Shown piece after piece: positions 49,392-59,501 of a stretch of DNA of 64,000 bases. The notes under the pieces were generated by a model, which did not search any database, had not been told where the DNA came from, and saw only the letters and a list, made by a program, of their open reading frames with translations. How positions within the stretch are numbered: position 1 is the first letter of the stretch; every line of letters starts with the position of its first letter. This DNA is from Hypomesus transpacificus (Eukaryota; Chordata; Actinopteri; Osmeriformes; Osmeridae). A program made the translations under genes and the position numbers. Location: assembly GCF_021917145.1 (NCBI RefSeq), contig NC_061068.1, positions 10,238,975-10,302,974 on the forward strand, given 5' to 3'.

Positions 49392-49431
49392 GTCATTCAT
49401 TAAGCAGACGCTTATATCAGAAGCGACGTAC
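49392..49431 (-). mobile_element. SINE 3' tail fragment
   Basis: The words cattaagcagacgcttatat and cagaagcgacgtac match the SINE tail (cagacgctcttatccagagc) in antisense orientation. Only about 40 bp is retained. Confidence 0.5.
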
Positions 49432-49995
49432 AAATAACCTTGTTCATCTATAGGCTAAAGAAAGTAGGCCTACAGTAGAATCAGATCAAGAATTGGAAGC
49501 ATTTCTACAGTTTTTCGATAGTCAGAGTATATGAACAGTCATTTTTCACAAGCCACATCGCAAAGTATCTCTGCTACAAGGCACAGTGAAGAAAAAATGT
49601 TAGCACAATATCTCAATTGCTTAAAGAGTAGGCCTAACAAGAACAAATAACTAGAACAAATAATGGACCTATCACTACCAGCCACTTAAACCGTTATTTT
49701 GATCCTTTTTAAATTTTCAATAAGAAGTTTACGACTAGTTTTAGCTACAATAATAACTGTAAACAATGTTGAGATGTAACAAATTAGATGTAGCCTACAA
49801 GAGACGACGTGAGGAATTGTCATCAAGTGATGGCCGTTTTCTTGGCTAATTCACGTCATTTTGATATGTTATAGTATAAAAGCCTATATAGTCTATCTTT
49901 AAATAAGTGATACTTTGTCTTGATTTCATAGAGGGATAGGCTACATGGCTTGGACAGAATGTTTAGATGGATAATATTGCAATTTTAATGCACAG

Positions 49996-50281
49996 GGGTG
50001 CGTTTCCCGAAAGCATCGTAAGCCTAAGTTGATCGTAGAGTCCATCGTACGATGGATCTTAATTGTACGGGCCGTTTCCCGAAACCATCGTAGCTAAAGA
50101 GGCACTTGAAAATCGTCGTAGATCAACAAGAGCTCCAGGGGTGCGTTTCCCGAAAGCATCGTAAGCCTAAGTTGATCGTAGAGTCCATCGTACGATGGAT
50201 CTTAGTTGTACGGGCCGTTTCCCGAAACCATCGTAGCTAAAGAGGCACTTGAAAATCGTCGTAGATCAACAAGAGCTCCAG
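49996..50281. repeat. 143-bp tandem duplication of the Harbinger left end
   Basis: The segment beginning gggtgcgtttcccgaaagca recurs 143 bp downstream (49996 and 50139), both copies running to gatcaacaagagctccag. I see a single difference (cttaattgtacg versus cttagttgtacg), so the duplication is recent relative to the rest of the element. It duplicates the terminal repeat and puts an internal copy of it in direct orientation. Confidence 0.9.
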
Positions 50282-50948
50282 ACCAGTCGTAGATCGCTAA
50301 GTGCATCGTAGCACAGAGACTCAGTGGAGACACGCGTAGGCCGACCATGAAAACTACATTAAACTCATGCTGAAAGTTACTTCCGATGGAAAATAAGATT
50401 TTTCTGATTCTCTTTTTACGCCAGTTACGCTGGAACTGGAATATTTCTTAGTGAACCATACAAGTTTAACTGCCGAAAAAATATCAGAATCCGGTTTATC
50501 CTCAAGTAAATTTAGGTTACACAAAATAATTTGATTTAGTGGGTTTGGCGCATGCAATGAAGGTATTTAAAAAACAAATGTCAGTCTTATTCAAAATACT
50601 ATAACATTGAAATATGGCTGTTGTAATGTGCAATAGAAACTAGAAATGCATTAACGTAACGCTTTTACGAGTACAATAACACAACAACAATTGAACATTG
50701 AAGATGTTTATTAGAATTATAGGGCTGGTAGCACGCCAAGCCCGGTGGATGAAGAGGCCGGTGGCAGAGCCGAGCCTGATGTTAGGAGATGGTGGCGCCC
50801 AGGAAATGGAAAGACTCCACAGGGTTGACTACGAAGTCACACAGGGTGAAGGGGCTGGGAGGGAGTGAAAACTCGTACGAAAATCATAAAAGCCATTGAA
50901 GATAGCCTAAGTCCTGCACTGCAGACTTGTCCCCTCTGATATGGGGAA

Positions 50949-51170
50949 TTAGATGTGGTCTGGGATGTGGCAAAGTAATCCAGTTGTGACAGCCTGCACA
51001 GATCTTGACACTGAGGCCTTGGCGAGCCCATGTCCATCTCCAATAACCTCCAGAAAACTGCCAATGGCATAGAACCTTAACACTGCCAGTAGTTGGGTTA
51101 CAGGGGTCAGTGCAAAGGACCTCCTTGTTAGCCTCTGCAGGTCTGCTTCTATGTGGTTCAGGAGCATCAT
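50949..51170 (-). pseudogene. HARBI1-like transposase fragment
   Basis: A 73-codon open frame on the - strand reading RRSFALTPVTQLLAVLRFYA, then IGSFLEVIGDGHGLAKASVS and RSVQAVTTGLL. This matches the N-terminal helix-turn-helix segment typical of PIF/Harbinger (HARBI1) transposases, LTP..QLL..LRFYATG.F..v.GD..GlS.atvSR. The following - strand frames show IFNGFYDF-like sequence with shifts, but the DDE catalytic part is not recognisable. It belongs to the surrounding transposon and is not a host gene. Confidence 0.8.
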
Positions 51171-52367
51171 GATATCATGATGTCATCTGAAATATCTTAC
51201 ACTCATAATGAGTATAATTGATCAACCATCAATTAAAGTAGAGTTGATTATTCATGTCAGAAACAATGATTCCATGTTGAAGACATGGGGTATTCATTAC
51301 TTATGTGTTTGTCATTTGTCACAATGTCATTTGTGGCCAATATGTGATAATTATGAGATTGCAAACATGGTCTTGGGAAGCTGTTGGCCTATGCAAGATT
51401 GTAGATATAGTCAGCACTAGAAAATAAGACAGTAAACATGTTGGATTGAGATGCTTGTATTTGTACATTGAATTGTTTAGGATGCTAGCTGGGACATGCC
51501 ATGTGTGATACCATTCATATGCATTGTTTTTAACCTTGTAGTTCAATCAAGTAGTAAATATAGGACTCATATATATATGCCTATGGAAAGTGGAGTACCA
51601 AGAAGAGTTAAAAACCAAGGCACAAGTAATTTGAGAAATAGTTGTTTTATGGGAGTTTTTTCTCCCTGCTCCTGCTCCTCACATGGATCTATAAGGTAAA
51701 CATGTAAGGATTGGACAGGCAACACTGAATATATGATACAATACACAATTCAGCCTTTACTTTAAATAAACATTGTATGCTTTAGGCTATAAGGTAACCT
51801 AAATGTGACACTACCTTGTTGATTGGGCAGAAGAATAGGCACAGAAATGGAGGGCCTTGTGAACTTCATCTCTTCAAACAAAAGCTTCCTCACCTCAATT
51901 TGGAGACGAGCCCACTTAATTTCCAATACCTCCTATTGGTATTTAGCATCCTGTGTCGCTGATTGCAAGGTCCTAACACCGGTGTAAAACTCAGATGCAG
52001 CATAGTTTGCACGTTCACCTTATTGTCTTTACCTTCATGTAGCATCACATTGAAAAGTACTCAAATAAGTAGCCTATAATAAATGTAAAGTTTTCTGTAG
52101 CTACAGAAAATATTTTTTTGTGTACCGTAATTCGTCAAATATTTTGGTTAACGTTTTAATTTTAAAGTCTTCAAGTTGCGTCAGAAGAATCACATTTCAG
52201 TACAATGGACAGCGTCTTGTTAAGTGCAACTTAAGAGATACGTACGATGGTTCTCCTTACGAGCATGTTCGGGAAACGCACGTAAGAAATAACGATGGAT
52301 CGTTATTTTCATCGTAGAGAACCCTCGTAACAGCTACGATCCATCGTTATCGGGAAACGCACCCCAG

Positions 52368-53280
52368 GACAGTGATGGATTATATTTACCCTACGTATGT
52401 TTAGCCACAAGATGTCACTGTGGACTAAGCATTTAAGTTTTGAGAACGTGTTTTTATGCCAGAAGCTTTGGCATGAAAATAAATGCAACGTCTTCAACCT
52501 GTTTGGCTAATCTTGTCCCAAATGTAGGCAATAAGCGGGTAAAATGAAACTACAATTAATAGGATGAATAGTTAATGGAAAAGTAGAAAAGGCTTTTAGT
52601 AGACTATACTACTACTTGGCCGTTTTAAATTGATGTGAGTATATTTTCACAGATGTAACCTACTGGGTTAGGGTTAGAATAACCCTTTGTTATCCTTGTT
52701 CATCGTGAATCAATTCATTTTCTAAGTTGAAGGTCGAATGGAATAAATCACAATTTGCAACAACTCAAAGGCAGATGGCAAAACGTGTATTTTTATTCAT
52801 TCATAAAATCAAGTTCAGATAAATTAAGGCTGTTTTAAAATTACAAGAGGCTAATACGAAATTCTAATAAATATTAGGCTATACCTATCAAACTTCACTT
52901 AAAACCAAAAATGTCGTACATGTCTCCTCGAAGCATTCAGATGCAACTTATTTAAATTGACCTTTCTGTTTAAAAGCAGAAATGAGAGCAGATGTTGTAT
53001 GCATATAGCCAACGTTTTGTGACCACTCGACTATGACAAAAGTGTGTCAGAGAGAAAGGGGGCCATAATGTACAAAGGAAATGTCAGAAAACAAAGGACT
53101 ATATCTGATATACCAACAAAATACACTTCTACTCGTTCAAATAAAAGACATTCACACACAAATGACAGTCAAACTGTTTTGTTGACAATACCAGAAGGCG
53201 GACATGTTGGCCTGTTGCACCATGGCATCTAGATTTCCAGTTCTTTCTGATAGAAGCTAAATCAACATTCAGTTTTTGCA
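52368..53280. other. Spacer between the Harbinger element and hoxc8a promoter
   Basis: AT-rich, with no recognisable exon or repeat. The frame at 53044-53232 has no domain features. Confidence 0.5.
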
Positions 53281-53681
53281 GGTCCGTAGACGTCTGAGTA
53301 AACCTTGCAAGTGGGAGGAGGTTGGGAGAGAGAAGGAAGGTGGTTTATGTCGTGTAAGGAGGGAGGGGGTGCTTGTGAATGTGTCGGAGGAGCTAGCCAG
53401 CTTTAGCTATAGCTCACATTAACCATTCACGACATAAGTCGGACTTGAGGCTGCAAAAGAAAGAAAATAAAAGGCAATATAAGCAGGTTAGTTGTATACA
53501 AACATCGGAGTAGTCTAACATCTAGAAATATTGTAAGGGAGCCGGCGCAATTTGTTTCCGTCATTGAACATTTCTTTATGGTTTTGTGGTGTCGTGCTTT
53601 TTATGTATGGGGTTTGGAAAAGGACTTCGGTAATAATTGCTATCAGCCTGCAATTCAGCTGTGACATTATTTAGGAAAAAC
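53281..53681 (+). promoter_or_regulatory. hoxc8a upstream promoter region / 5' UTR
   Basis: A purine-rich, GC-raised block (gtgggaggaggttgggagag, ggagggagggggtgc) followed by cattcacgacataagtcgga and aaaataaaagg, ending at the hoxc8a start. The words tttatgtcgtgtaa (53345-53358) and ttcacgacataa (53426-53437) form an imperfect inverted pair with a Cdx/Hox-like TTTATG core. The promoter assignment is positional. Confidence 0.45.
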
Positions 53682-54111
53682 ATGAGTTCCTATTTCGTCA
53701 ACCCTCTCTTTTCAAAATACAAAGGTGGCGAGAACTTGGAACCAACTTACTACGACTGCAGGTTCCCTCAAAGCGTCACACGAAGCCATGCGCTGGTGTA
53801 TGGAGCAGGAGCGGCAGCATCAGGCTTTCAGCATCCGCCTCATCACGTCCAAGATTTCTTCCACCATGGGACGCCGGGAATATCAACGCCGGGTTACCAA
53901 CAGAACCCATGCGCATTGGCTTGCCGTGGAGATGCCTCAAAATTTTATGGATACGAAGCTCTTCCCAGACAACAGCTTTATGGTACCCAACAAGAAGCTA
54001 GAGGGGCACAATACCCAGACTGTAAATCGGCAAATGGCACCAATATCGGAGAAGAACAAGGCCAATTAACAAATCCTCCAAGTCTACTGTTTCCGTGGAT
54101 GAGACCGCATG
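53682..54111 (+). CDS. hoxc8a: Hoxc8a, exon 1 (N-terminal region and hexapeptide)
   Basis: N-terminal exon of Hoxc8, a trunk-patterning homeodomain transcription factor. The start is set at the ATG opening MSSYFVNPLFSKYKGGENLE, the conserved Hox8 N-terminus. An in-frame ATG 45 bp upstream (MLSACNS) is outside the conserved protein and rejected. Conserved blocks: PTYYDCRFPQSV, QHPPHHVQDFFHHG, NPCALACRGD, FYGYEALPRQQLYG. The Pbx-binding hexapeptide core FPWM is at residues 137-140. It encodes 143 residues plus one base; the donor is catg|gttagt, phase 1, completing Ala ([12 protein letters not shown]). The predicted protein is 258 residues. Confidence 0.96.
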
Positions 54112-54932
54112 GTTAGTATAAATTCACATTCTTATGTCCTATTCCATCAAATAAACTGACCTGTAAATTAAACTTCAAGTCTGTAAAGTAAACTGCACAG
54201 TCTGCAATGGTGTGTCGTCATGATTGGACATGATGTCTGTAAATTGTTGGATAAAGGGCAGATACAAAGTACAAAACAAGACCGTAAACCATGCAGTCAA
54301 GCCCATTCTAAGTAAATCAACTTAAAGTTAACCGAAGTGTTTTAGCCCTTAGGTGAAAAGGCAGCCAGGATCAAGGGACAACAAACAAGCACTTCAAAAG
54401 CTATACCTCTGCCACAATAACGCGCACACGCACCCGCGTCAACATTATTAGGTGTAGGCCTATTACTAACCAACAAGGGCCGGGTTTCCCAAATTCGTTA
54501 AGAACCTCTTGACGCTAAGAGCTTCTTATGAGCGTTCTAAGAGCGTTCTTACGCTCCTAAGAAGCTCTGAGCGTTAAGAGGTTCTTAACGAATCTGGGAA
54601 ACCCGGCCAAGGGTGTGTGTTTCAGGGACGTAATATATGTTGAGGGGGACACATCCCAATATTCAAATCTGGTCAAAATCCCTCCCCCAATATATTGATA
54701 TAAAAATATGAATAAAATATAAATGTACGCTACGACAGGCAACCGCGCACACTTTCCGAAATTATCATAAAAAATGTTATCATATTCATAACTAAACGTA
54801 AAAAGCTCCCCCTTGGAGGCCTTGGTGTGTTTGAGTTCGTATTTTACATTTTTTCACAAATATGCTTTTCATCCATGTAAATGTAAACCTTTCAATCATG
54901 CCCTCTAAATGTGAGCTATTTCCATACCATAG
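54112..54932 (+). other. hoxc8a intron
   Basis: Phase-1 intron of 821 bp, donor gttagt and acceptor tttccataccatag. It contains a palindromic MITE (54478-54608) and no other gene. Confidence 0.9.
54478..54608. mobile_element. Palindromic MITE, copy 2, in the hoxc8a intron
   Basis: 131 bp with long self-complementary arms. The termini are ggccgggtttcccaaattcg and, in reverse, ggccgggtttcccagattcg, with gttaagaacctctt following. It is flanked by aag on both sides, a likely 3-bp target-site duplication. It has the same family ends as 36565-36708 but a shorter, diverged centre. The transcribed intron would carry a long hairpin. Confidence 0.85.
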
Positions 54933-55279
54933 CTCCAGGAAGACGCAGTGGTCGTCAGACCTACAGCCGATACCAAACTCTGGAGCTGGAGAAGGAATTT
55001 CTGTTTAATCCATATCTCACCCGTAAACGTCGGATCGAGGTATCTCACGTTTTGGGATTAACGGAACGACAGGTGAAGATTTGGTTCCAAAACCGACGAA
55101 TGAAGTGGAAAAAGGAAAACAACAAAGACAAATTTCCAGGCCAAAAAGGACAGTCAGAGACCGAGGGCAAAGCAGTGGGTGAGATCGACGGAGAGAGAGA
55201 AGAAGGGTGCAACGATGACGCAGTAGCAGCCCAGAGTGATAAAAAGGAAACTGGAGACGAAGAAGATACAAAAGAATAA
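54933..55279 (+). CDS. hoxc8a: Hoxc8a, exon 2 (homeodomain and acidic tail)
   Basis: Reads [20 protein letters not shown]. The homeodomain is residues 147-206, with [20 protein letters not shown] and [18 protein letters not shown]; Trp48, Phe49, Asn51 and Arg53 are intact. The [14 protein letters not shown] segment is the Hox8 diagnostic. A 52-residue tail (NKDKFPGQ...) is rich in Glu, Asp and Lys ([19 protein letters not shown]), like the acidic Hoxc8 C-terminus. TAA is at 55277-55279. Confidence 0.97.
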
Positions 55280-55708
55280 TCTTATTCTAAATGTAAAAGT
55301 GATATGCTTGGTCCTAACATGATGAAGGGGGGGGGGGGGAGAGAAAGAAAAGGGTGCGCGTGTGTATGGAGTTGGGGGTGGGTTGTAAAGATGAAAAAAA
55401 CATTTTTGACCATCCTTTTATTAAGCCAGTAAGTGAATAAGTAAATTGTTTTTATAAAATTATTTAGAGAAAAAAAGCTCTGGTCCCCATTGTGTAAAGC
55501 ATTTGGTTCATGTTCTAATCACTAATGCACAACTTGGAGATATGGATGAATATTAGCCTGTAGGCTATTTGAAATACAATATTTACACTAACTGTGTGAT
55601 CTTATCTGAAAAACATTTGACCGTTTATTTTAGTTTATGGGAAAATATTTTCCCATAAGTTTCCAATAAGTTTCCAAAGTTTCCAAATCCGAATGTGGAC
55701 AATTAATG

Positions 55709-55715
55709 CTACCTA
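55709..55715 (+). promoter_or_regulatory. miR-196 seed match (7mer-A1) in hoxc8a 3' UTR
   Basis: CTACCTA pairs with miR-196a bases 2-7 plus the A opposite base 1. The preceding base is G rather than A, so it is the weakest of the three sites. Confidence 0.55.
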
Positions 55716-55871
55716 TATGATAATGTTAAATAGAGAAAGGACGATCACGTAAAGTAGGCCGAGTAGTATTTTCGAGTAAATATTGTGTTGGGATCTGTTT
55801 GCATAGGCCCATGCATAATTGTCTTTACCTAAAAAACATGCCTTTTCTCTCTGAGCAGTATAATGCAGCAG

Positions 55872-55879
55872 ACTACCTA
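55872..55879 (+). promoter_or_regulatory. miR-196 seed match (8mer) in hoxc8a 3' UTR
   Basis: ACTACCTA is complementary to miR-196a bases 2-8 with the terminal A, about 590 nt after the stop codon. Confidence 0.75.
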
Positions 55880-55930
55880 TTTGGGATCTTGTTTTCCAGC
55901 TGACAACTTGATTGTTGGAATAGCGAAACC

Positions 55931-55940
55931 AAACTACCTA
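55931..55940 (+). promoter_or_regulatory. miR-196 site, 10-nt match, in hoxc8a 3' UTR
   Basis: AAACTACCTA is exactly complementary to bases 1-10 of miR-196a, an 8mer seed with two more paired bases. It lies 61 nt downstream of the previous site, close enough to act together. Hox8-group mRNAs are established miR-196 targets in vertebrates. Confidence 0.8.
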
Positions 55941-56688
55941 CTACTACTGCTACTGCTCAAATATAAGTTCTGACCAAGGCTACACTGATTGGCAAATTAA
56001 TAACTGTACATAATCAGGACACTACCATTGTGCACTTGTTTGTATACAGTCCTTGATGTGTGTACAGATTGAAAACAAATCTGTGTCCGCACCATGCACG
56101 CAATTTCTGGATAATTTGTGTACCAAAAACTTAGACTTCCTAAAGGAACGCATATTGAAATCACTAATATTGTATAATTTTATCGAATACGTGTAGTTAG
56201 ATATATTTGTATAATTCATCAGCTACTTTATGATTATTTTATTAATACGCTGATGAAATATCAAAGTTTTTGTATTGCACTGATTTTGAGACATCAATGT
56301 TCGTATTTTCGTATGATTAAGCTTGATTTCTAAACATTTTCAACATAAGTGATATGCACACTCTTGACATTGAGATGTTCAAATAAATTGGATGAAAACT
56401 CCTGTTTCCTCTCATTGTTGGAAAGATAGTCTGGTATAAACCACATGCCCATTTGAGGACACACCCATGGGCTGGACTAAGTTGTATTGTTTTTTTTCGT
56501 ACTGAATCATACATTTATAGCATCCCTTCACATATTTGTATTTATTTATTAACTCATAGTTGTGTACAGTAAGCCTAAACTTTATTTTAGTATAGAAAAT
56601 CTGTGTTGTCATACACTCTGATGCATGTAGGCCTAGTCAAACCAAGTTATGAGGCAGTTAAGCAGTTATTATCTTGAAATTGTGCAAA

Positions 56689-56694
56689 AATAAA
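56689..56694 (+). terminator. Candidate hoxc8a polyadenylation signal
   Basis: AATAAA in caaaaataaatactcg, about 1.4 kb after the stop. This is compatible with a long hoxc8 3' UTR. Called from motif and distance only. Confidence 0.4.
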
Positions 56695-56695
56695 T

Positions 56696-57717
56696 ACTCG
56701 AACTGAATTTTTGGTTCTTGAATTTACAAAACATTCAACCTCACCGGAAAGTTGTCTAGTAGGACTATAAGTGTGTATATTATATTTTAGTGGACGTGGA
56801 AGTTATGGGGTGCTTCAGCTTTGGCGTAGACCATAATCTTCAAACGGGGCTTCGTTTCATATCTTGCGTTTTGAAGTCATTTTCTGTATCTACTAAAAAT
56901 ATTATAGAATTCGGACTATGTATGCAACAAGCCTATACCATCTACGTTTAAAGGTTTTAGACATTTGCCAGCCCAATTGATCCGAATTTTAGGCGAGGCA
57001 CTGGTCGGAAATAGCCTATGCACCGATAGGCCTAATTAAACACAATTAGGCTCAATGGCACAATAAGGGTAGACCACATCCGCAATGAGGCCATAAACAC
57101 CTGTATATTTTATGGGTGGCATATAAAACCTGTGTTCTAGGCTCTGGGATTTCATTTTAAGTCCTTACTAACTAACACTCGGACTGCGTATAGATCTTTG
57201 TTGTCAAACCCAGTGAGAGGCCACACATTGTTACGATGTAAAATATGTTTGGAGTGGAAATCAAAACTAAGCGTACATTTTATAAATTGTAAATAGTTCT
57301 GAATCCCCTCTCTTTAGCTCTTTCTACCATCACACAAAATACATTTTATGAGGCTGAAGGGAAATCATTTGTTGTTATTTTGCATAACAGCTAGTTATGG
57401 TTGCCACCGCCATCAAGGTTTAGGCAAGTGGCTGACAACACAGAATATGTGACGTGTTTCTGTATTTATTAGTTTTTCCCAGCCATATGATCGCATTAGA
57501 TACCCTTTACTTCGACACACTAAAACAAATAATGTGTTATGTATGTATGATTGTTGTTGTGTAAGTGTAGGGTATTTCCCTGTTTTACAAATAGCCTACC
57601 GAATTAATGTATGATCTCCATCCCATAACACAAAATTATGCATCATATTCGGGCAGCTAATCTGGGACATTTTTGCATGCATTTTCTCATGGGAGCTTCC
57701 TAATTGACAATTGCCCT
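56696..57717. other. Spacer downstream of hoxc8a
   Basis: AT-rich with no recognisable gene, RNA or repeat. Confidence 0.5.
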
Positions 57718-58581
57718 GGGCTGCGTATCCTGATAACGATTTATTTTCGATTTCACTCACGTTCCTAGGCTTACCTGTCTCCTAAGAATTAAGAACTACT
57801 TAAGATGCTTACCGGATGCGGAAATGTGATTGCAACTTCAAGAATTTCGTTAAATAATCACGGTAGGCTATTATTTAGCCCACTGTCGATACAGAAAACA
57901 TATCATTATTATCGTTTTTAATTTATATCGTAGGTTATGTGGTTAAAATAGTTCACATGGTCTAGGCATGCATATAACCTAGCAGGTGTCATTTACATTT
58001 AGTCATTTAGCAGACGCTCTTATCCAGAGCGTCTTACAGTAAGCACAGGAACATTCCCCCGAGGCAAGTGCCTTGCCCAAGGACACAACGTCATTTGGTA
58101 TCCCCGATCTGGCAACCTTCAGATTACTAGTCCGATTCCCTAACCGCTCAGCCATCTGACTCTCCTACACTGTCATGACTTTACAATCAGCGTTGCAGAT
58201 TTTGCATTCATGAAATGCATACGTAATTCACACACCATTTGATTAAAGACACGTGTAGCCTTTCACTGAAATATATCCCAGTTTCAGTTTAACTTCTGTA
58301 ATATATATATATATATATATGTAGCCTATATAAAAAAGCATTATCTTTTTTTCATCTCGAATCATATTTACGCATCCATGTAACTTTAGGATTGGCCTAC
58401 TGGTGTCTCCACTGAGTCTCTTTGCTTAAAATGCATTTAGCGATCTACGACTGCTCTGGAGCTCTTGTTAATCTACGAGCATTTTCAAGAGCCTCTTCGA
58501 TGGTTTTGGGAAACGGCTCGTAAAACTAAGATCCATCGTAGGATGGATTCGAGGTTTACAATGCTTTTGGAAAAGCAGCCC
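57718..58581. mobile_element. Non-autonomous Harbinger-like element, copy 2, with nested SINE
   Basis: Shares its interior with 47552-48343 (for example taacctagcaggtgtcat, gtttcagtttaacttctgta, tttttcatctcga, tggtgtctccactgagtctc) and ends gggctgcgtatcctgataac on the left and atgcttttggaaaagcagcc on the right. It is split by a SINE at 57991-58164; copy 1 shows the matching empty site near 47928-47945. Flanking CTG and CAG are consistent with the CWG target preference. An (AT)n run occurs near 58301-58320. Confidence 0.75.
57991..58164 (-). mobile_element. tRNA-derived SINE nested in a Harbinger-like element
   Basis: - strand: A box agatggctgagcggttaggg, a weak B box gttgccagatcggggatacc, body ttgggcaaggcacttgcctc and tail gctctggataagagcgtctg then ctaaatgactaaatgtaaat. 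The host element has gtgtcat on the left and ctgtcat on the right, a probable duplicated target. Confidence 0.85.
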
Positions 58582-59448
58582 AGATTACCCGAATTCACCC
58601 AATGCTTAGTGAGGCTGCAGCCTGCGCGTGTGGGGCCGGGGGTTGTTTGAGCGCATGTGTGCGCATGCGGAGAGGCCTCCGAGTCTGCTTGATTCCTCTG
58701 GTAGTATACATTTTGCCCTTTTTATTAATGACTTGGTAGTTGCTATAACAGTCCTAAAAAACTGTTTGTTAACCAATGTTTCGATTGAAGATTATTGGGT
58801 TTCACTGAACATGGCTCCAAACAAATACTATTATACAGGTTCGGGAAAGTGGATGTCCTAAGGGAACAATGGATTTTATGAATAAAGTATATAGTTTGGA
58901 TATTAGAATATACATCCTGAGCAAGTGCCTTACTGAAGTGAACTGTGTTTTATAACAAATATTTCGAAGTGGTCCACTAGAATGAGGGGGAGAAACGCAT
59001 TCCTGACTGTTTGGTTGGAAATTTACAGGCAAGTAATAAAAGTTTACGACTGTATCGGAACTTGGATTGGCTGTAGCCTGTCATGTGACTACCACTCCAT
59101 GAACATGAACTTATTACTGTTGTCTCCTCTGCTAACCAGCTTTCTCTATCTGTAAGCTTCACGACCCACGTTTTTACAGGCATGGGTTTTATTTTTCTAC
59201 CGAGCGTTGGCTACCTGTTCAGGCTTTACATCTGCTGTTCTTATCCCGTCCATCGTTTCCCTATTTATGGCGTTATGTCAGTAATGCTCTATCACTTTTC
59301 TTTTGTCCGATCGGTCGCTCACAATACTACATTGTGTAATTGAGCTTGGGCAGCTTGGTTCCTTATTGTGGAGTGGTATTCTGTTAGAATACGATAATTG
59401 GAGATGTAGGTACCAATTGGTTCCTAATATTTCTTCGTTTCCCTCCAG
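58582..59448. other. Spacer before the candidate noncoding exon
   Basis: No recognisable gene. GC content rises in the last 300 bp (gtccgatcggtcgctcac, accaattggttcc) before the exon-like segment. The open frames across 58465-58861 begin in transposon DNA and have no domains. Confidence 0.4.
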
Positions 59449-59501
59449 CCCTCGCAGCTGCGGGTCCAGTAGGCTTGCGTCACTCGCCAAGGAAAACGTG
59501 G
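59449..59501 (+). other. Candidate 5' noncoding exon (hoxc6a/c5a/c4a transcription unit?)
   Basis: A 53-nt GC-rich segment bounded by a strong acceptor (cgtttccctccag) and a consensus donor (gtgagt at 59502), with no Hox coding content. In vertebrates the anterior HoxC genes (Hoxc6, c5, c4) can share an upstream noncoding leader exon located between Hoxc8 and Hoxc6. The position fits, but the identity is inference; it could also be chance or part of a lncRNA. Confidence 0.3.

Larger units (their letters stand above)
49996..52364. mobile_element. PIF/Harbinger-type DNA transposon, decayed, in the hoxc9a-hoxc8a spacer
   Basis: The termini are inverted repeats: left gggtgcgtttcccgaaagca; the right end read in reverse is gggtgcgtttcccgataacg. 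CAG directly flanks both sides (49993-49995 and 52365-52367), a 3-bp target-site duplication matching the CWG preference reported for fish Harbinger elements. On the - strand it contains a HARBI1-like transposase fragment (50949-51170). Upstream of that, also on the - strand near 51810-51930, a helical segment, KWARLQIEVRKLLFEEMKF, could derive from the Myb-like accessory protein. The left end is tandemly duplicated. Frames are broken, so it is probably immobile. Confidence 0.85.
55280..56695 (+). other. Probable hoxc8a 3' UTR
   Basis: Transcribed extent inferred from three clustered miR-196 seed matches (55709-55940) and an AATAAA at 56689-56694 in a good A-rich context. It includes a poly-G run near 55328-55341. 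There is no open frame of interest. Confidence 0.55.

Noticed and set aside
49996..50281. CRISPR-like or satellite array
   Set aside because: Only two units with no spacers, and the unit is the terminal sequence of a DNA transposon; the genome is vertebrate.
53725..54069. 114-codon + strand frame overlapping hoxc8a exon 1
   Set aside because: Alternative frame of the true Hoxc8a coding sequence.
58465..58861. Open frames of 61 and 77 codons on the + strand
   Set aside because: They start in transposon DNA (57718-58581) and have no domain.
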